This document shows positions 10,716-22,786 of a DNA stretch of 64,000 nt, piece after piece. Every line of letters begins with the position of its first letter. Within the stretch, counting starts at the first letter, position 1. The notes beneath the pieces are model-generated. The model was not told the DNA's origin and searched no databases. It saw only the letters and a program-made list of their open reading frames with translations. This stretch comes from Eutypella sp. D-1 (taxonomy: Eukaryota > Ascomycota > Sordariomycetes > Xylariales > Diatrypaceae), in assembly GCA_023313575.1 (NCBI GenBank), contig JAJTTP010000011.1:310001-374000 (forward strand), in the 5' to 3' direction. The translations under genes and the position numbers were made by a program.

Positions 10716-13096
10716 ATAGCTTGAAACCCACTGACGTTTTGCGCTGGACGAGAATCACTCTCCTCCCCTCCCCTGTCTACCCTTCATCCGAATCCCTTCG
10801 GATAATGCGAACAATGGCATATACCACACCTCTGAGCAAAGTCGACAACTAGATAGCCAACTACATACGTGACTACGTACACGACGACCATAGGCCCACA
10901 TTTTGCCGTGGCATAGCATGGCATGGCGTGCCGTTACCACGCCGCATGGCATCAGACTTCGAACATCTGCCGTTCTAGGGCTTGGGGCGAAGGGTCAGAG
11001 AAGACCGCATCCATATACGTATATTGTATCATAAGTAAGAATGTATATACTTACCTGCCAACATACAGTTCCCGACGTATGTTCAAGAACCTGAAAAATA
11101 AAACAAAGGCGACTATGTTGAGAGGTGAGGATGGGTGTAACCAGATCACAGACGCGCGCACACACGAAAAAAAGACGAACACATGAAAGATTTCGGGGAA
11201 AACGGATGGATGGCTGGGTATACTAAGGCCTACAAGGAAAAGGTCTTCCTCCCTTCTCCCCTTCCCTTACTCGAACAATCTCATCCCGCTTGCGTTCGGT
11301 TCAGACTTTTGATGCTTCATCTGGACCCATCCGATCCTACTGCATCTGATCATTAACCTGCTCTTACGCTCGTTCGTACCGTAACATGCATCAGACCGGT
11401 TCACCCGAGCCCGTTTCGACAGTCAATGTCCACGAGGATATGTATAATGCGTACGGTGTAGAGCAGCGAGCTCGCCCAAGCAGGAGCCCGCACCTAGCAG
11501 AAGTGATCAGTTTACAGTGAATAGGAGGGGGCCGTGTCCATCTTGCACTAGCTGTGATTTCTATCTCTGCTGAATCCAGGCGGGACGGCTACGTTGTAAG
11601 GGCAAACTGGCATATAGGAATAATGACCTGGCAGGCGGTTATAGGGAGGGAATCGATCATTTGAATAGTCAGCCTTGTCGGGGTTGAACCAATATTGCGG
11701 CTGCTCATGTCACTCCTGCACAATGCTTTACTCAGTCGTGAACAGCGAGGCCCAAACCTTACGTCGGGAGAGAGAGAAGAGAAAGGGGGGAAAAGACACG
11801 GTCTCACTGGAAGTATAGGACACCTCGTCAAGTTAGAAAAGTGACTAGCTGGTCTCGTGTCTAGGTAGTTGCAAGTGTTCCTTCCCTCTTATCACTCACT
11901 GCCGCCTTGTTTTGTCTACCTTGCCCCGAAAGGGGCGGAAAAAAAAAAGAAACGTTGATAAAACAACGAGGACTACGTGATAGCCAACTACACCGCAAAC
12001 GCCGCATGTATTTATCCCCACTGTCCCAAACCTACTCCTATCCACCCCTATTCACCCCAATCTCCCATTTTGTCGCAGCTGATGTTACACCGACGTAGAG
12101 ACGACAGTTTAAAGAGATTAATGAACGGACAGGGAGGCGATGAATGTGGGCAAGCCACGAGTAATAATGGAAAAGGCTGTGAACCGAACGGAATGTGAAC
12201 CGTATCCCGCGATGTGGAAGAAACCGAGCTTTCCTCATGTTTTTGTTTGAAAGCATCCCGCTTTCCCAACCGACCGAAAATGAATGCGTAGAAAGATACC
12301 CATATGTCTGAGCATCCGATGTGCACAGGACAGATAGAGTAAGAAAGACGTCGAAAATGCAGTAGGATCCTAGTGAGCGTAGTGGGTATAATGAGAAAGC
12401 AGTAAGGTAGAGTAGAGCGAACGACCTGTGTATGCGTGGCTTTGAACCATAATAACCCGACTCCCGAAACAAATATGCAGAACATAAAACAAAAAATACA
12501 AGAAAGCGCTGGACTCGGAATATGAAAAACAGTACGTCATTGTTGCCGCCACTGAAGAGCGATGTTGTTTGTTTTTGATGGGATTTGGTCGCGGTCGAAA
12601 CTTAGAGGACGAATAAGGAAAAAATAGCCGCGTCAGAGCCGCAAGGAACGAGACGAGGTCTCATTATTGTGGCTCTGTCCTTTCCTCCTTTTCGGTATTA
12701 GGTTCACCCCCAACGATTCAAGATCGGAACGTCAAGTAAACACAGCCCCTAAAAAACAGGACTGTCGAGCATTCTGGAGACGAAGCAGCTCTCCGCGAAG
12801 TGCGTGGAAAGCTCGATATTGCGATCAAATCTATTCAGCCTCTGCTCGTGGCCGCGGAGACTCGCTCTTGTGCACTCCCGTCTGATGTCGGCTGGGTTCG
12901 AATCCAGACCAACGAGACGCTCCCGCCTCTTCTGGCGCATCATCTTGCTGCAGTCCTCAGTCGCTTTGGTAAGATGGCGCATCTCCCGATCGAATGACGG
13001 GTCAACGCCCGCGAGGCCATCGAACCAGTACCATGAGCCCTCGGGCTCCGCCGCAGCCCCTCCCAGGGCCCCGGACCTGTGGGCAACGTCTCCGTG
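10716..13096. other. convergent intergenic region, 2.4 kb, no supported gene
   Basis: It lies between two convergent genes, so both 3' UTRs and terminators are expected. Frames of up to about 145 codons on the minus strand near 12.0-12.5 kb overlap each other in two frames, lack family resemblance and look like chance. No tRNA was accepted (see the rejected list). Confidence 0.55.
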
Positions 13097-14169
13097 CTAG
13101 GAGACGATGATGTGGTTGAAGTGACCTGGGATCTTCATGCGGCACTTCTCGCAGTCGGCACGGTATCCTATGCTGAACGACTTCTTCATGCCGGGCTGCA
13201 GAGTCCAGGTGTTGAGCGTGTGCTTACTACGACAATGACCGAACTTGCCACGGGGAGAGGGCGAGGCGGGTGCCGAGGTAGGTGTGCCAGCTTCAGCGGC
13301 GTCGGTCATACCTGCATCTGCATCACTCTCGGCGGGATCCTCTACCACTGTCTCTTGAATGCGCGGGGGTGTCTGGATGTTGGGGTGGAGGAGCATGGCG
13401 GCCGGGTTGGTCGAGTGCGGCAGGTGAGGCAGGTATGGCCGCTGCAAGTTGGTCATGACGGGCGAGCAAGATGACGAATCTAACACCATGCCAGGTGTCC
13501 GGGGCCCGTCCTCGCCACCACATTCACTAATGGGTGACGGAAGACGCCTGTCCTGAACCATAGACCACTCAGTGGATCTTCCTAGAGAGCGGGGCACCGA
13601 ATCATCCTGGCCCGACGCCAATGAAGCATTGTTCTCAGCTACGCCTAGTGCTTGGTTGATGGTGTGGGCGGATTGATTAGCAGGGGCCCAGCCGGCACCT
13701 CGTACCTGGGCGGCAAATGAGCAGTGAATCGGGGTGGGAATGCGGCCGCTCGTGCTCGGATCCGACGGGGGCGCATTGTATTGCTGCGGTAGACAGCTGT
13801 CATCGGCCATCATATCGGTGTCTCGATCTATGTCCATCGAGGGCGAAGGACATGCTGGTTGCTGCTCTTCGAAACTTGTGAGGGGTGACCACTTCTCGGA
13901 GCCGGAATCTGAGGGTGTGGTCCTTGTGAAAATTGGGTGATCGGACCGACGTTTCTGGGTGGGGGATGTCCGGAGTGGAAGTGACTGGAGACGTTTCTGT
14001 TTGCGATGTTTGGTCAGACAAGAATATCCCGGAATATGTTGTTTTAGGAAGGACTTACATTTCGGTGTTCCGTAAATCCCACACTACCAATGTTGTGTTC
14101 ATCGTCTTCCCTGGACCTCTTGCGGGCCGACTCGGCCCACTGACTTTGGAACTTGAGCGGCTGGGACAT
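13097..14169 (-). CDS. conserved fungal protein with C-terminal GYRADCEKCRMK motif
   Basis: Two exons, 14169-14059 and 13996-13097, give 336 aa. The 62-nt intron has GTAAGT and ends CAAACAG. Exon 1 codes MSQPLKFQSQWAESARKRSR, continuing to EHRN, and exon 2 opens KRLQSLPLRTSPTQKRRSD. The middle is disordered and Ser/Pro-rich with short conserved islands (GRIPTPIHCSFAAQVRG, RRLPSPISE). The end (HTLNTWTLQPGMKKSFSIGY, then RADCEKC and GHFNHIIVS) is strongly conserved among filamentous ascomycetes as I recall. The CEKC pair could bind metal. Ser/Thr-Pro sites suggest phosphorylation. No function is known to me. The last residues being the family's own C-terminus supports the chosen stop. Confidence 0.8.
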
Positions 14170-16685
14170 CGTGACACATAAATTAACACAAACAATTGAC
14201 GTAGCAATTGCAAGGATGAGTCGAGGATGATTATTATGTTATGTAGAGAGATGATTCAGGTGTTTAGAAAAAAATAACGAGATGGCGAGAGAATACGGAA
14301 TGCGCGTCGGTAGCAGCGTAGTGTAGGGAAGACGAGGAACTGTAATCAGGTAGTGGAACGGCGGAATGGGTGAGGGGAGGTAAGTAAACAATGCCTAGGT
14401 GGTTGATAGCTCGAGACACTGGACAATTGCATACAGCTTGAGCTTTCCCCAAATAGAAAGTTCCAGGGTTGTTCCTGACGAGATGAGATGGTTATCGGAG
14501 AGTGGTCGCAACTTCCTACGATACGAGAAGTTAAGATGCGGGGCGTTTTCGGCAACGAGGGCTCAACCAATCGACGGATAGACCGAGGCGAGATTGTAGG
14601 CCTATATAACCTGATTGAAGAAGCCAATAGACTTAGGATGCCTCTATGTAGGTGACGACGGTAGGTGCGACGAGGAATCAGTAAATAACCCGAGGCAACA
14701 GTGTTCTTTCCCAACTGGTCACCTCAACCCGAGCCAGTTCACTTAGGCAGGTATTCGTAGGTAGGTAGGGACTCAATTCAGTGTGCAGTGCGTTAGCGAA
14801 TTGATTGATTGCCTGCCAATTCCAATCCCCAAGGCAGGAGGGACAGGGAGAGGTTGAAACAAAGCACCCGTCGGTGTCGTGTCGGATATTTCTGTCTTCT
14901 TTTCTCTTCGTTCTTTTCACGTCTCAATGGTGGTTGCCCCTTAGTCCAACAAGCGGCGGCGACAATGGGACAGGAGAGGGGCCGGTGACGCAAGGGAAAC
15001 GGACCCTTGGAATGCTTAGGAATCGGACTCGTTCCAGTCGAGTCGGAGGCGGAGGTGGGGAAACAGAATGGAAATTCGAGGTTAAATCAAGCCAGCACAA
15101 AGGAAAATAAGATCATGGAGCAGCTCTAATTAAATTATGCAGGTGACATTTGAATACCTAGGTAGTGCCGAGGTCGATGGTAAGGTTATTATTGATTCTA
15201 TAAGTGGACGATGGAGAGAGGGATGATGGGGAGAGATAGAGAGGAGTAACCACCGAAGTAGGTATATCTAAGGTCAATCTACGTAGGTAGCAGCTCTAGG
15301 TCGATACGATAAGTTAATGGGGTGAGATGGCGTGGATTCCGTCGATTCCTACTCTGGAGCTAGATTCCTCATACTTAAATTCCCACAATGGCCCGCCCCA
15401 GCCCCAGCCCCAGCCCCACGACTCCATAGTTTATCTAAGTATATGTGCATAGTACCCGGCAAGCCAGCAAGGTTGCAAAAGCTTGGCATAATGACGACGA
15501 GTCTGTCTCTGGTGCAGGGGTAGCCCGATCCAACTGGATTGTCTCATGCATATACATATACGAAGTGCGATACAGCCATACCGTGCTTGTTAAGCAAGTC
15601 ATAGTAGCATTTTTGGATACAATTCTCCTTGAAATGGCTAGTGTGGCGATCTACCAGTGCATTATGTCTCGAACGAAAAAAAAATCTTAAATCCACAGTG
15701 AAGAACGAAGATTCACAGGCCTTCATACCCAAGAGCTTCTTATCAAGTTAGGTTCTCAATGTCGAGATTTAAAATATACTATCACGTACGTTCTCGTAGC
15801 ACGTAGTTTCACGAGCATGTATATACTGCGTCCATGATTTTCCTATGTCTGCGGGGTCGGTACCCGGATCTACCGGGTATTATACCGATGTATGAATCCA
15901 ATAGGTTGTAGTTGGTTAGGCCGGTGTCATAGCTCGAGCGAGAGCGGCTTAAGCCATAGAAAGATACCGAGTAGATACCAAGTTATTGGAATGGAGTTGA
16001 CGTGATGATGGCTACTTCCCGTACTACACAATAACGTGTCGGATACCCAATTTGCACTGGATTGGAGAATATCTATTCATCGAGTTGACATTCCATTTTT
16101 CAGTTGGGGTGCCGGAGGGTGACGTTTGAAAATCCCCGAGCCGAGGCAGATGTATGCACCTTGGTGGCTGGTCTACTATCTTCAATTACAAACACGTCTC
16201 GGGTCAATTGAGTGACTAATTTTCACGACGTAAAACAAAGCTACGAACGATTGATCAGTCACTAGGTACTCCGTAGCTTTAGCTGTTATCTGTATCATTG
16301 GCTTCGATATCGGTCCCTGATGTGTGTTCTAGAAGACTTCTATACTTAGGTCATCCAGCTTACTCCCCCGGCCGTTTCAGGACTGCTTCATCCATCGACG
16401 AGGGGTTTCCAACACTGACTTTTCAAAAGCGTATCTACATCAGCTTCGAATTCTGCGGCCAGTCTCCTTCTTTGGGTATCTCATCTTCATTGTGAGGTCC
16501 ACACCTGGCTATCCGTAGTTGCTAGCTACGTAGTGAGTAGCTGCATCGCCAATGGGCAATCATTACTTGCCCACCCCTATGTACTGATGCATGACTCTCG
16601 CTCTTGATGTAAGCCAAATGCCTCCCGTCTACCACACAAGTGTGCAAGGAATTGTGGGACCGTATGCGTATCCTCCTGCCTAGGC
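14170..16685. other. intergenic region, 2.5 kb, no supported gene
   Basis: No supported coding region. It contains the 5' region of the minus-strand gene ending at 14169 and the 3' flank of the acyl-CoA oxidase. A short CAGCCC tandem lies at about 15397-15418, and TAGGTAGG motifs occur at about 14758-14770 and 15284-15292. Confidence 0.55.
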
Positions 16686-19022
16686 TTAGAGCTTAGACTT
16701 TAGGGTGGGCTGGATGAACTGCGTCCACGCCTCTAAGTGGCGGCCGCCGTCCACCCGCGCCTTGACGTTGATGGGTAGCTGCTCGGTCCAGCGCATGAGG
16801 GTGGCGTAGGCGTCGCCGTCGCGTCTGCCGATGGCGCTACTGAGGCTCGCGTCCGTGAAGTCCCAGGCGTCGGTGAGACCTATGGCGTCCGGCAGGAGCT
16901 CGTCCAGCAGCCCACCTACGAGGCTCCGGGCCTTGTCCAGCTGCGCCGCCGACAGCGGTCCGTCCTCTACGAACGACGGACCGCCGAACTCGCCCGTCAT
17001 GGTCGACAAGGCGAAGAGCGAGCATAGCCGGCCGAGGACCTTGCGAATGGCGCGGTCCTTCTCCGAGGTTGACGGGACCTTCGCTACGCATCGCACGAAC
17101 TCCCGCATGACGATGTACTCCACGTGCGCTCGTGAGGCCGCCATCAGTTCCATCACGTGTCCGTTGAACGCCTGGGCCTTGGTCTTGCCACCTGACTGCA
17201 TGTCCTGCGCGAGCTTCATTGCAGCCCGGAAGACTGAGCGCTGCGCGCGGCTTCGGTAGATGGCGAGCTGGACAGTCGGGTCCGCGAGGTCGAGCAGAGA
17301 GACGGCTTCGCCGCGCTTGTCGGTATAGGGAAGATCGGTCAGGTATCTCAGATCCTCCGGAACATCGGTCTTGGCATTGTTCGCAGGGGCCAGGACCCAC
17401 TTCATTAGGAACCGGGCGGTCTGTTGGTACAGGACGTGGGTGTCGCCCTCGCCGGTACAGCAGATGGCGAGCGACTGCACAATATCTGGCATGCCCGAGG
17501 TGTTGAGGTAGCCCTGACCGCCGCAAGCGCGGCGCGCGTCCTCGGCCGCCTCGGTCGCCATGTACGACGACCAGGCCTTGAGGCCGCCGATGAGCGCGTG
17601 CGCCGCGCCCATGGTACTGTAGTCGCCGTGTCGCAGCTTGCGCTCCTCGAACTCCTGGCGAGCCTTCTCGCAGTGTCGAAAGGCGAAGAGCATGGCGTAC
17701 GCCTTGGACAGGCTCGTCAGCAGCCGGTAGTGCTGGCTGCGGAACTCGATGAGCGCGATCTCCTTCGGCATGGCGCTGCCGCTGACCTTCTCATCCTTGG
17801 CGAAGGCGAAGTTGCCCTGCTTCCGCACAGTCGAGTACCGCACTGCGATGGTCACCGCCGCGGCGAGCTGCATGGCGACGACCCAGACCATCTTCGAGCG
17901 GGTCACCAACATGGTGCCGTAGGCGGCCTTGTCGTGCACGCCCGGAGTCTTGGTGAAGGTACCGTCCCGGGCCACGGTGGCCTGCGCTGCTAGCATGTTG
18001 GCCCGTGGCACAACGACGCCGTCGAATCGCGCGTAGCCGTTGTCGTTCTGGTTGTGGTTGAACTTCGGGCCGATGTCGCCGAGAGTGATGCCTGGGAGCG
18101 CATAGCCAGTCTCGAGTTCGCGCAGCGGCACCATGAAAGCGTGGATTCCGTGGTCCTGCTCCTCGCCCTTGGCGCAGCTCTGTTTCCTGCCGCTGCCGCC
18201 GCTGCCAGTGATCAGGCGCGCCATAACGATGCCGTGGGTGGTGGAGTATCCCAGTGCGCCGGGCCAGAACTTGGTCGAACTCAGAGTGGGCGTGCTGATG
18301 ACGAAGGAGTCGCGCGCGGCGTCAAACACGGCTCGTGTCTCCAGGCCCCGCAAGAAGGTGCCGTGGCCCAACTCTGTCTGCACGTACGCACCATTGATCT
18401 GGCCTCGCTGCGCCGGAACCAGCCACTTCTCCTTCTGCTCGGCCGTACCCATGAGCTCGAGAACCTTGGTAAACATAGACGTCGAAAGGCCGAAGGGCGT
18501 GTAGTTGAAGACTGCCACAGAGACTGTCAGTACATTCCAATCCCAGAACGATGTCTCAAGGGACTCGATACATGTTCGTGATGTGGCCACGTTGTGTATG
18601 AAGAGGTAGGTGAGTAGTTACTTTGGGGGGGGGGGGGGCAAGGGCGTAGGAGACGAATACTTACGAGTGTAGCGCGGCGAGATCCAATCGAAGAAGTCGT
18701 GGCCGTACTTAACACGGTCATCAAACGCAGCCCGACCGAGGGCGAGGCCGTCAAGGTAAAGGTCCTCGCGGCTGGTCTTCGCATACTGGCGGGGCAACAC
18801 CGAGGTGTCGGAGGCGCCGAGCCGTTCCTCGATGCGCGCCCAGGCCTCACGCCGGCGGCGCACAGTGTCTTCGCCCTCGAAGATGATGCAGGTCATGGCC
18901 TCAACGTCGAAGCTGGTACGCGAGCGCGCCGCAGCCATCATCTCCATTTGCGGTGTCTGTTGTTGTTGCTGCTGCTGCTGGCCATCACCGGCCGTAGCCA
19001 TCAGCCTAGATGGCTTATTCAT
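16686..19022 (-). CDS. peroxisomal acyl-CoA oxidase (PTS1 -SKL)
   Basis: Two exons, 19022-18665 and 18511-16686, give 727 aa. The intron has GTAAGT, a long C run seen as G in this strand (about 18626-18640), a TACTGAC branch site and a GGCAG end. The protein has the acyl-CoA oxidase order: an N-terminal helical part (MTCIIFEGEDTVRRRREAWA), the FAD-binding core (INGAYVQTELGHGT, STPTLSSTKFWPGALGYSTT, GDIGPKFNHNQNDNGYARFD), the CGGQGYL segment at Cys449 and a C-terminal helical domain. The final residues are SKL, a type 1 peroxisomal targeting signal. The family oxidises acyl-CoA to trans-2-enoyl-CoA and makes hydrogen peroxide, the first step of peroxisomal beta-oxidation. A Gln-rich tract lies near residues 14-23. 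Chain-length preference cannot be read from the sequence. Confidence 0.93.
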
Positions 19023-21556
19023 GGTGATGCTAGGTATCTTGGACTCGTAGATTTGGAAATCTATGTGGATGATGGAATATTTTAGGTAGGAATTGTTGGC
19101 ACAGTTCTGCTTCAGATAGCAAGAGAGTTACTGAGTATGGGTTAGGTATGACCTATGTCAGTTAGGCCAACGTTGGGAGGTGGAAGGAAAGTGGCAGCTC
19201 AGGTTGCTTTACAAGTACTTTCCTGACCCAGTGCTCCTTATACCACAATGGCTCGCCTACTTCCATCTTGTTCTTTATCTTGTATTGTAACTACCTAGGT
19301 ACCTAGGTAGTCTGGCGTTGGTATAACCATATTCTAAACATTGAATGCAAGCCTGACCGGTTACTATTCCGAGCGTACCTTCCTTCTGGTACTCGCCTGC
19401 CTTACTATTATCCACCCTAGTGTACAGTGTTTGGCAGTACATACACGTACGTAACTACCACCTTGAAGGCTCGGTCGTGTTATTCTTCCTTTTTCAAGGC
19501 AAGTTCCTACCCAAGTAATGGGCAGCAAGGTCAGTTACAGTTAGTACGTGCGGTATTAACACCATTGGGCATAGTACGGTACATCCATCGGTCAACTCAA
19601 GGTCCATTCACTTGACAGTATCATAGCGTTTAGTCAGATGACAATTGAACTACCAGAGCCAGTCCATATTGGTGGAATTGTGGCATTGCCAGTAATCTGG
19701 TACCTACTGGTAATACATGACATACTAGCTCCCTTATTGATCCCCTTTTGGTACCTAGGCATGCATTCAATGGAATTCTCATTCCAATCACGTCCAAAAA
19801 GGGTTATCTATGGTCACTAAACTCAACTTTCAATAAGGCTGATCCTTGTTCACAATTAGGTTGAAGTAGGGGTCTTGACAAGAAAGGGGCCAATGCCCCT
19901 TAGCTGGTAAGAGGCGTTGTAACACTTGAACTAACAATTGCACAGCCAATTTACATCCGCCTACTTCTAAAATAATTACTTAGCCTGCTGTACATGGCAC
20001 TGCCCCCATTTACTCCAATTCACCCAGTGTTATTTTTCTGGTCACTGAGGCAAGTACTGTACTAGCTATGAAAGCAATGTCATTATATAATTAACGATAC
20101 TTGTCATAGATGAAGATACATGGTCTCTATGGGGCTTGAGGCCATCACTTACATTATATTTTAAAACAAAAGAGAGGGGAAAGGGTGAAGAAGGGAAGGA
20201 GGCTCAAAAGAAGAAGAGAAAGAAAACCGGGGATAATGGCACTTGAACTACGTAGTAGCCGAGATACGGAACAACATGTAATCTTTTCCATGGAAGAGTC
20301 CGGTTGTTAGAATGAATCATCAGCATAATACGTAAAATATGATACCCGTTCCTCCGTGTAACCTTAGGACATTTAGGGGTATTGTGGCTTTTTATGAGAC
20401 CGGAGAAGCATTGGTCCGACGAGCATGGCAATATGGGTTTCCTGCTTTTGTGTGACATATCTCGGCACTATCCGATTGGATAATGTCGTGATGTAGCTTA
20501 TATAGATATAAGGCTTGTAATGAGTGAAGAACTGTTTATAATACTGCAGGCCCACAAAAAGGGGTGGACTTTATATCTACTTAAAATACAGGGCGCATAG
20601 TTATAATTAGAACTGGAAACCCCTGTTTGGAAACTACTTCCCGTATTTGGTCGTGGTGGCCCCTTTCTTACGCAGTTATTTGAATAAAATCCTACATCTC
20701 AGCGTGCTCCTGATTCAACGAGAGAATGCGAAGGCGTGCCACTTTGCATTCAAGAGTTGTGTATCATTACATAGATAATTGTTATTTTGGCCATACCAAT
20801 GTGATCCCTACTTAGGACTTTGGTTATGATACATGCCGTGTAGTATAAAGTGACACTTTGACTCCGGTGTCTCTCACATAGGCTAACGAGGGTACTGGTG
20901 TAGACTCTACTATTCCAGTGGTAATTAGATTTCACGGTTAAAGAGCACTTCTTGCCGGGCCTACTATTAGTGGTGAATGAACATACAGCTATTAGAGAAA
21001 GAAACGGCAATAGTTTTTGAAGCAATTTGATCCGAAATTGTACTTTTAATATCTACCTTCAGATACTCTTCGCAGTGGTATAGACTCATACAATGGGGAA
21101 AGTCGAGCCGGTGTGAAGGACAAAGGAGCACGCCGTGTCTTAGCATCGCCGCACGAAAACGGGGACCCGTGTGCCGAATAATATTGTTTGGCGTGCCACT
21201 AACTAGCTCAGAACAGCCCATGCCACGCCACGGTCATCGCCGTTCCAGTCGTCACTACTACCTTTTCACAAGCCTGGTGTCTATGCTCGTGGCACTGGCT
21301 ACTCCGAAATATAATTTTAAATAGAACTATCTGGCTATTCGTCATTCTCCATTGGAAAAGCAAAAGATAGGAGGCGAAATCCGGGTCTGAAAAGCTTGAA
21401 AAGAATTCTAACTCAATACCGAGTTGTTTATCTTAATTCGCGTTCTGTTACAAGGGCAATGATCTTGGGCTTGGATTATATCAGAACAACTAATAATTCT
21501 TCTCAGGTCTCGAGGGCCTTTTGTCTTCTCTTCTCGATCAGTTTAGGTGAGGATTC
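19023..21556. other. gene-free left flank of the transposon island
   Basis: No supported gene. Base composition drifts to higher A+T from about 19.9 kb. A CCTAGGTACCTAGG cluster lies at 19292-19308. Small frames at 19.6 and 20.2-21.2 kb show no motifs. Confidence 0.5.
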
Positions 21557-21717
21557 TGTCGTAGCCAAAAAGGGCATATATTTTGGGCCCTTTCGGGCCC
21601 TGTTACGACTCCGGGGAAGGAAGGAACAGAAGAAGAATCAGCCTAACCTAGCCCCGGGTGCTCCCTTTTATAGGGGGCAAGGGTGAGCCTGAAAGGGCCC
21701 ACATACTGGTTACGACA
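21557..21717 (+). mobile_element. solo LTR, 161 bp (family B), with 5-bp target duplication
   Basis: The element starts TGTCGTAGCC and ends GGTTACGACA, so the termini are inverted repeats with TG...CA ends. It is flanked on both sides by GATTC (21552-21556 and 21718-21722), a perfect 5-bp target duplication. Inside are an AT-rich TATA-like stretch (GCATATATTTT) and directly after it GGGCCC-TTTC-GGGCCC, able to form a hairpin. A diverged copy in the opposite orientation lies at 31721-32078. No internal coding region is attached, so it is a solo LTR left by LTR-LTR recombination. Confidence 0.85.
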
Positions 21718-21822
21718 GATTCTCGGTCCTATATATACATGGTCAATGGCTGATACATATCGCCATTCGAATATTCTGTTATAGCCGTCCTAACCGCCCT
21801 ATAGGTCTTGTTGGTCATCTGC

Positions 21823-22024
21823 TGTTGGTTATTAGTGGTCACTGGTATGGACCCACATACCAGTAGGAAGTACCTATGTACCTATCTCCCGTTTATATAA
21901 GGATACGGGCTTCGCCCGTATCCCTCTTAAATAAATAGATAAACTTTAAACCAAAATATTATACCAATTTTATTACTTTTTATTTATTCTTATCTTTTTT
22001 TTTTTACATACATACTTATTAATA
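21823..22024 (+). repeat. 5' LTR of the copia element (family A), half RIP-mutated
   Basis: The first 108 bases are nearly identical to the solo LTR at 31733-31933 (two transitions seen), while bases from about 21929 on show dense C-to-T and G-to-A changes. It contains an imperfectly spaced palindrome (ACTGGTATG/CATACCAGT, 21841-21864), a TATA box (TTTATATAA, about 21892-21900) and a 10-bp-stem hairpin at 21901-21923 (GGATACGGGC/GCCCGTATCC with loop TTC). Confidence 0.88.
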
Positions 22025-22194
22025 TTAATTAATAGAGTTAAAAAAATTATTATCGCGATAATTTAAAAATTTTATCGCGTTAATATTATTAATAAATTTT
22101 TAACCCACTTTTTACTTATTTTTATAATAAGTAATAACCTTTTTTAACTTATATTATTATATAACACCTTTTTTTTACCTTTTTTATTATTATT

Positions 22195-22579
22195 TATAAC
22201 GGCCGGTTTATTCCTAACTATTAGTCTAATTAAGGGGTTTATGTTAATGAAAATGTTAAAAGATTTAAATAATTAAGTTATATTATAAATTAATAAGTTT
22301 AAAAACTATTTAAAAAAAAGGTAATAAACGTAGTTATATATTATTTATATCCTTTATTCCTGATATTAAAATATATAATTATTATTAAATCGTTAAAATC
22401 GTATTTAAATATAACGATTTAATATTATTAAGATTATTACCGATTTAACCGATCTTTCCTGGTTATATAATGCATATGGCTTATTCCAGTGTGGCTGTCT
22501 CTTTTTTTAAAACTGGAGTTAAGGATCTTTTTTTATTGTATTAGCCCCACTTGGCCCAATGGCCTGACCGGTTATAACA
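22195..22579 (-). mobile_element. nested solo LTR-like repeat, family 2, copy 1 (inverted)
   Basis: On the minus strand it begins TGTTATAACCGGTC and ends near GACCGGCCGTTATA, the RIP-altered form of the ends seen in copies 2 and 3. It is flanked on both sides by TTATT (22190-22194, 22580-22584), compatible with a 5-bp target duplication, although the surroundings are low complexity. The GC-richer half retains TG and CA dinucleotides, unlike the host element around it. Confidence 0.6.
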
Positions 22580-22786
22580 TTATTAAACTTATTATTTATT
22601 ATATCGGATAATTAATAATAAATAAAACCCTTATTTAAAGCTATTAAAAAACGACTTTACGGAAAAAAAAAACTAATAAATAAAGTTATAAATAAAAAAA
22701 GCCGTTTAACGGAAAAATATAGATATTTTTACCCGGCTTTTTAATTTTATTTTAAAACGTACGGCATTATTAATTTAAACATTTAA

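Noticed and set aside
12038..12485. Overlapping 144- and 145-codon frames on the minus strand
   Set aside because: They overlap in different frames, have no family resemblance, promoter or splice context, and lie in a convergent intergenic region.
12845..12916. tRNA-like segment with GGTTCGAATCC box and CTCGT/ACGAG ends
   Set aside because: The T-arm box is striking, but the T stem has only four pairs, the D arm is malformed and no anticodon stem can be drawn, so it is not a tRNA.
16837..17526. Long frames on both strands inside the acyl-CoA oxidase
   Set aside because: GC-rich shadow frames of a well-supported gene.
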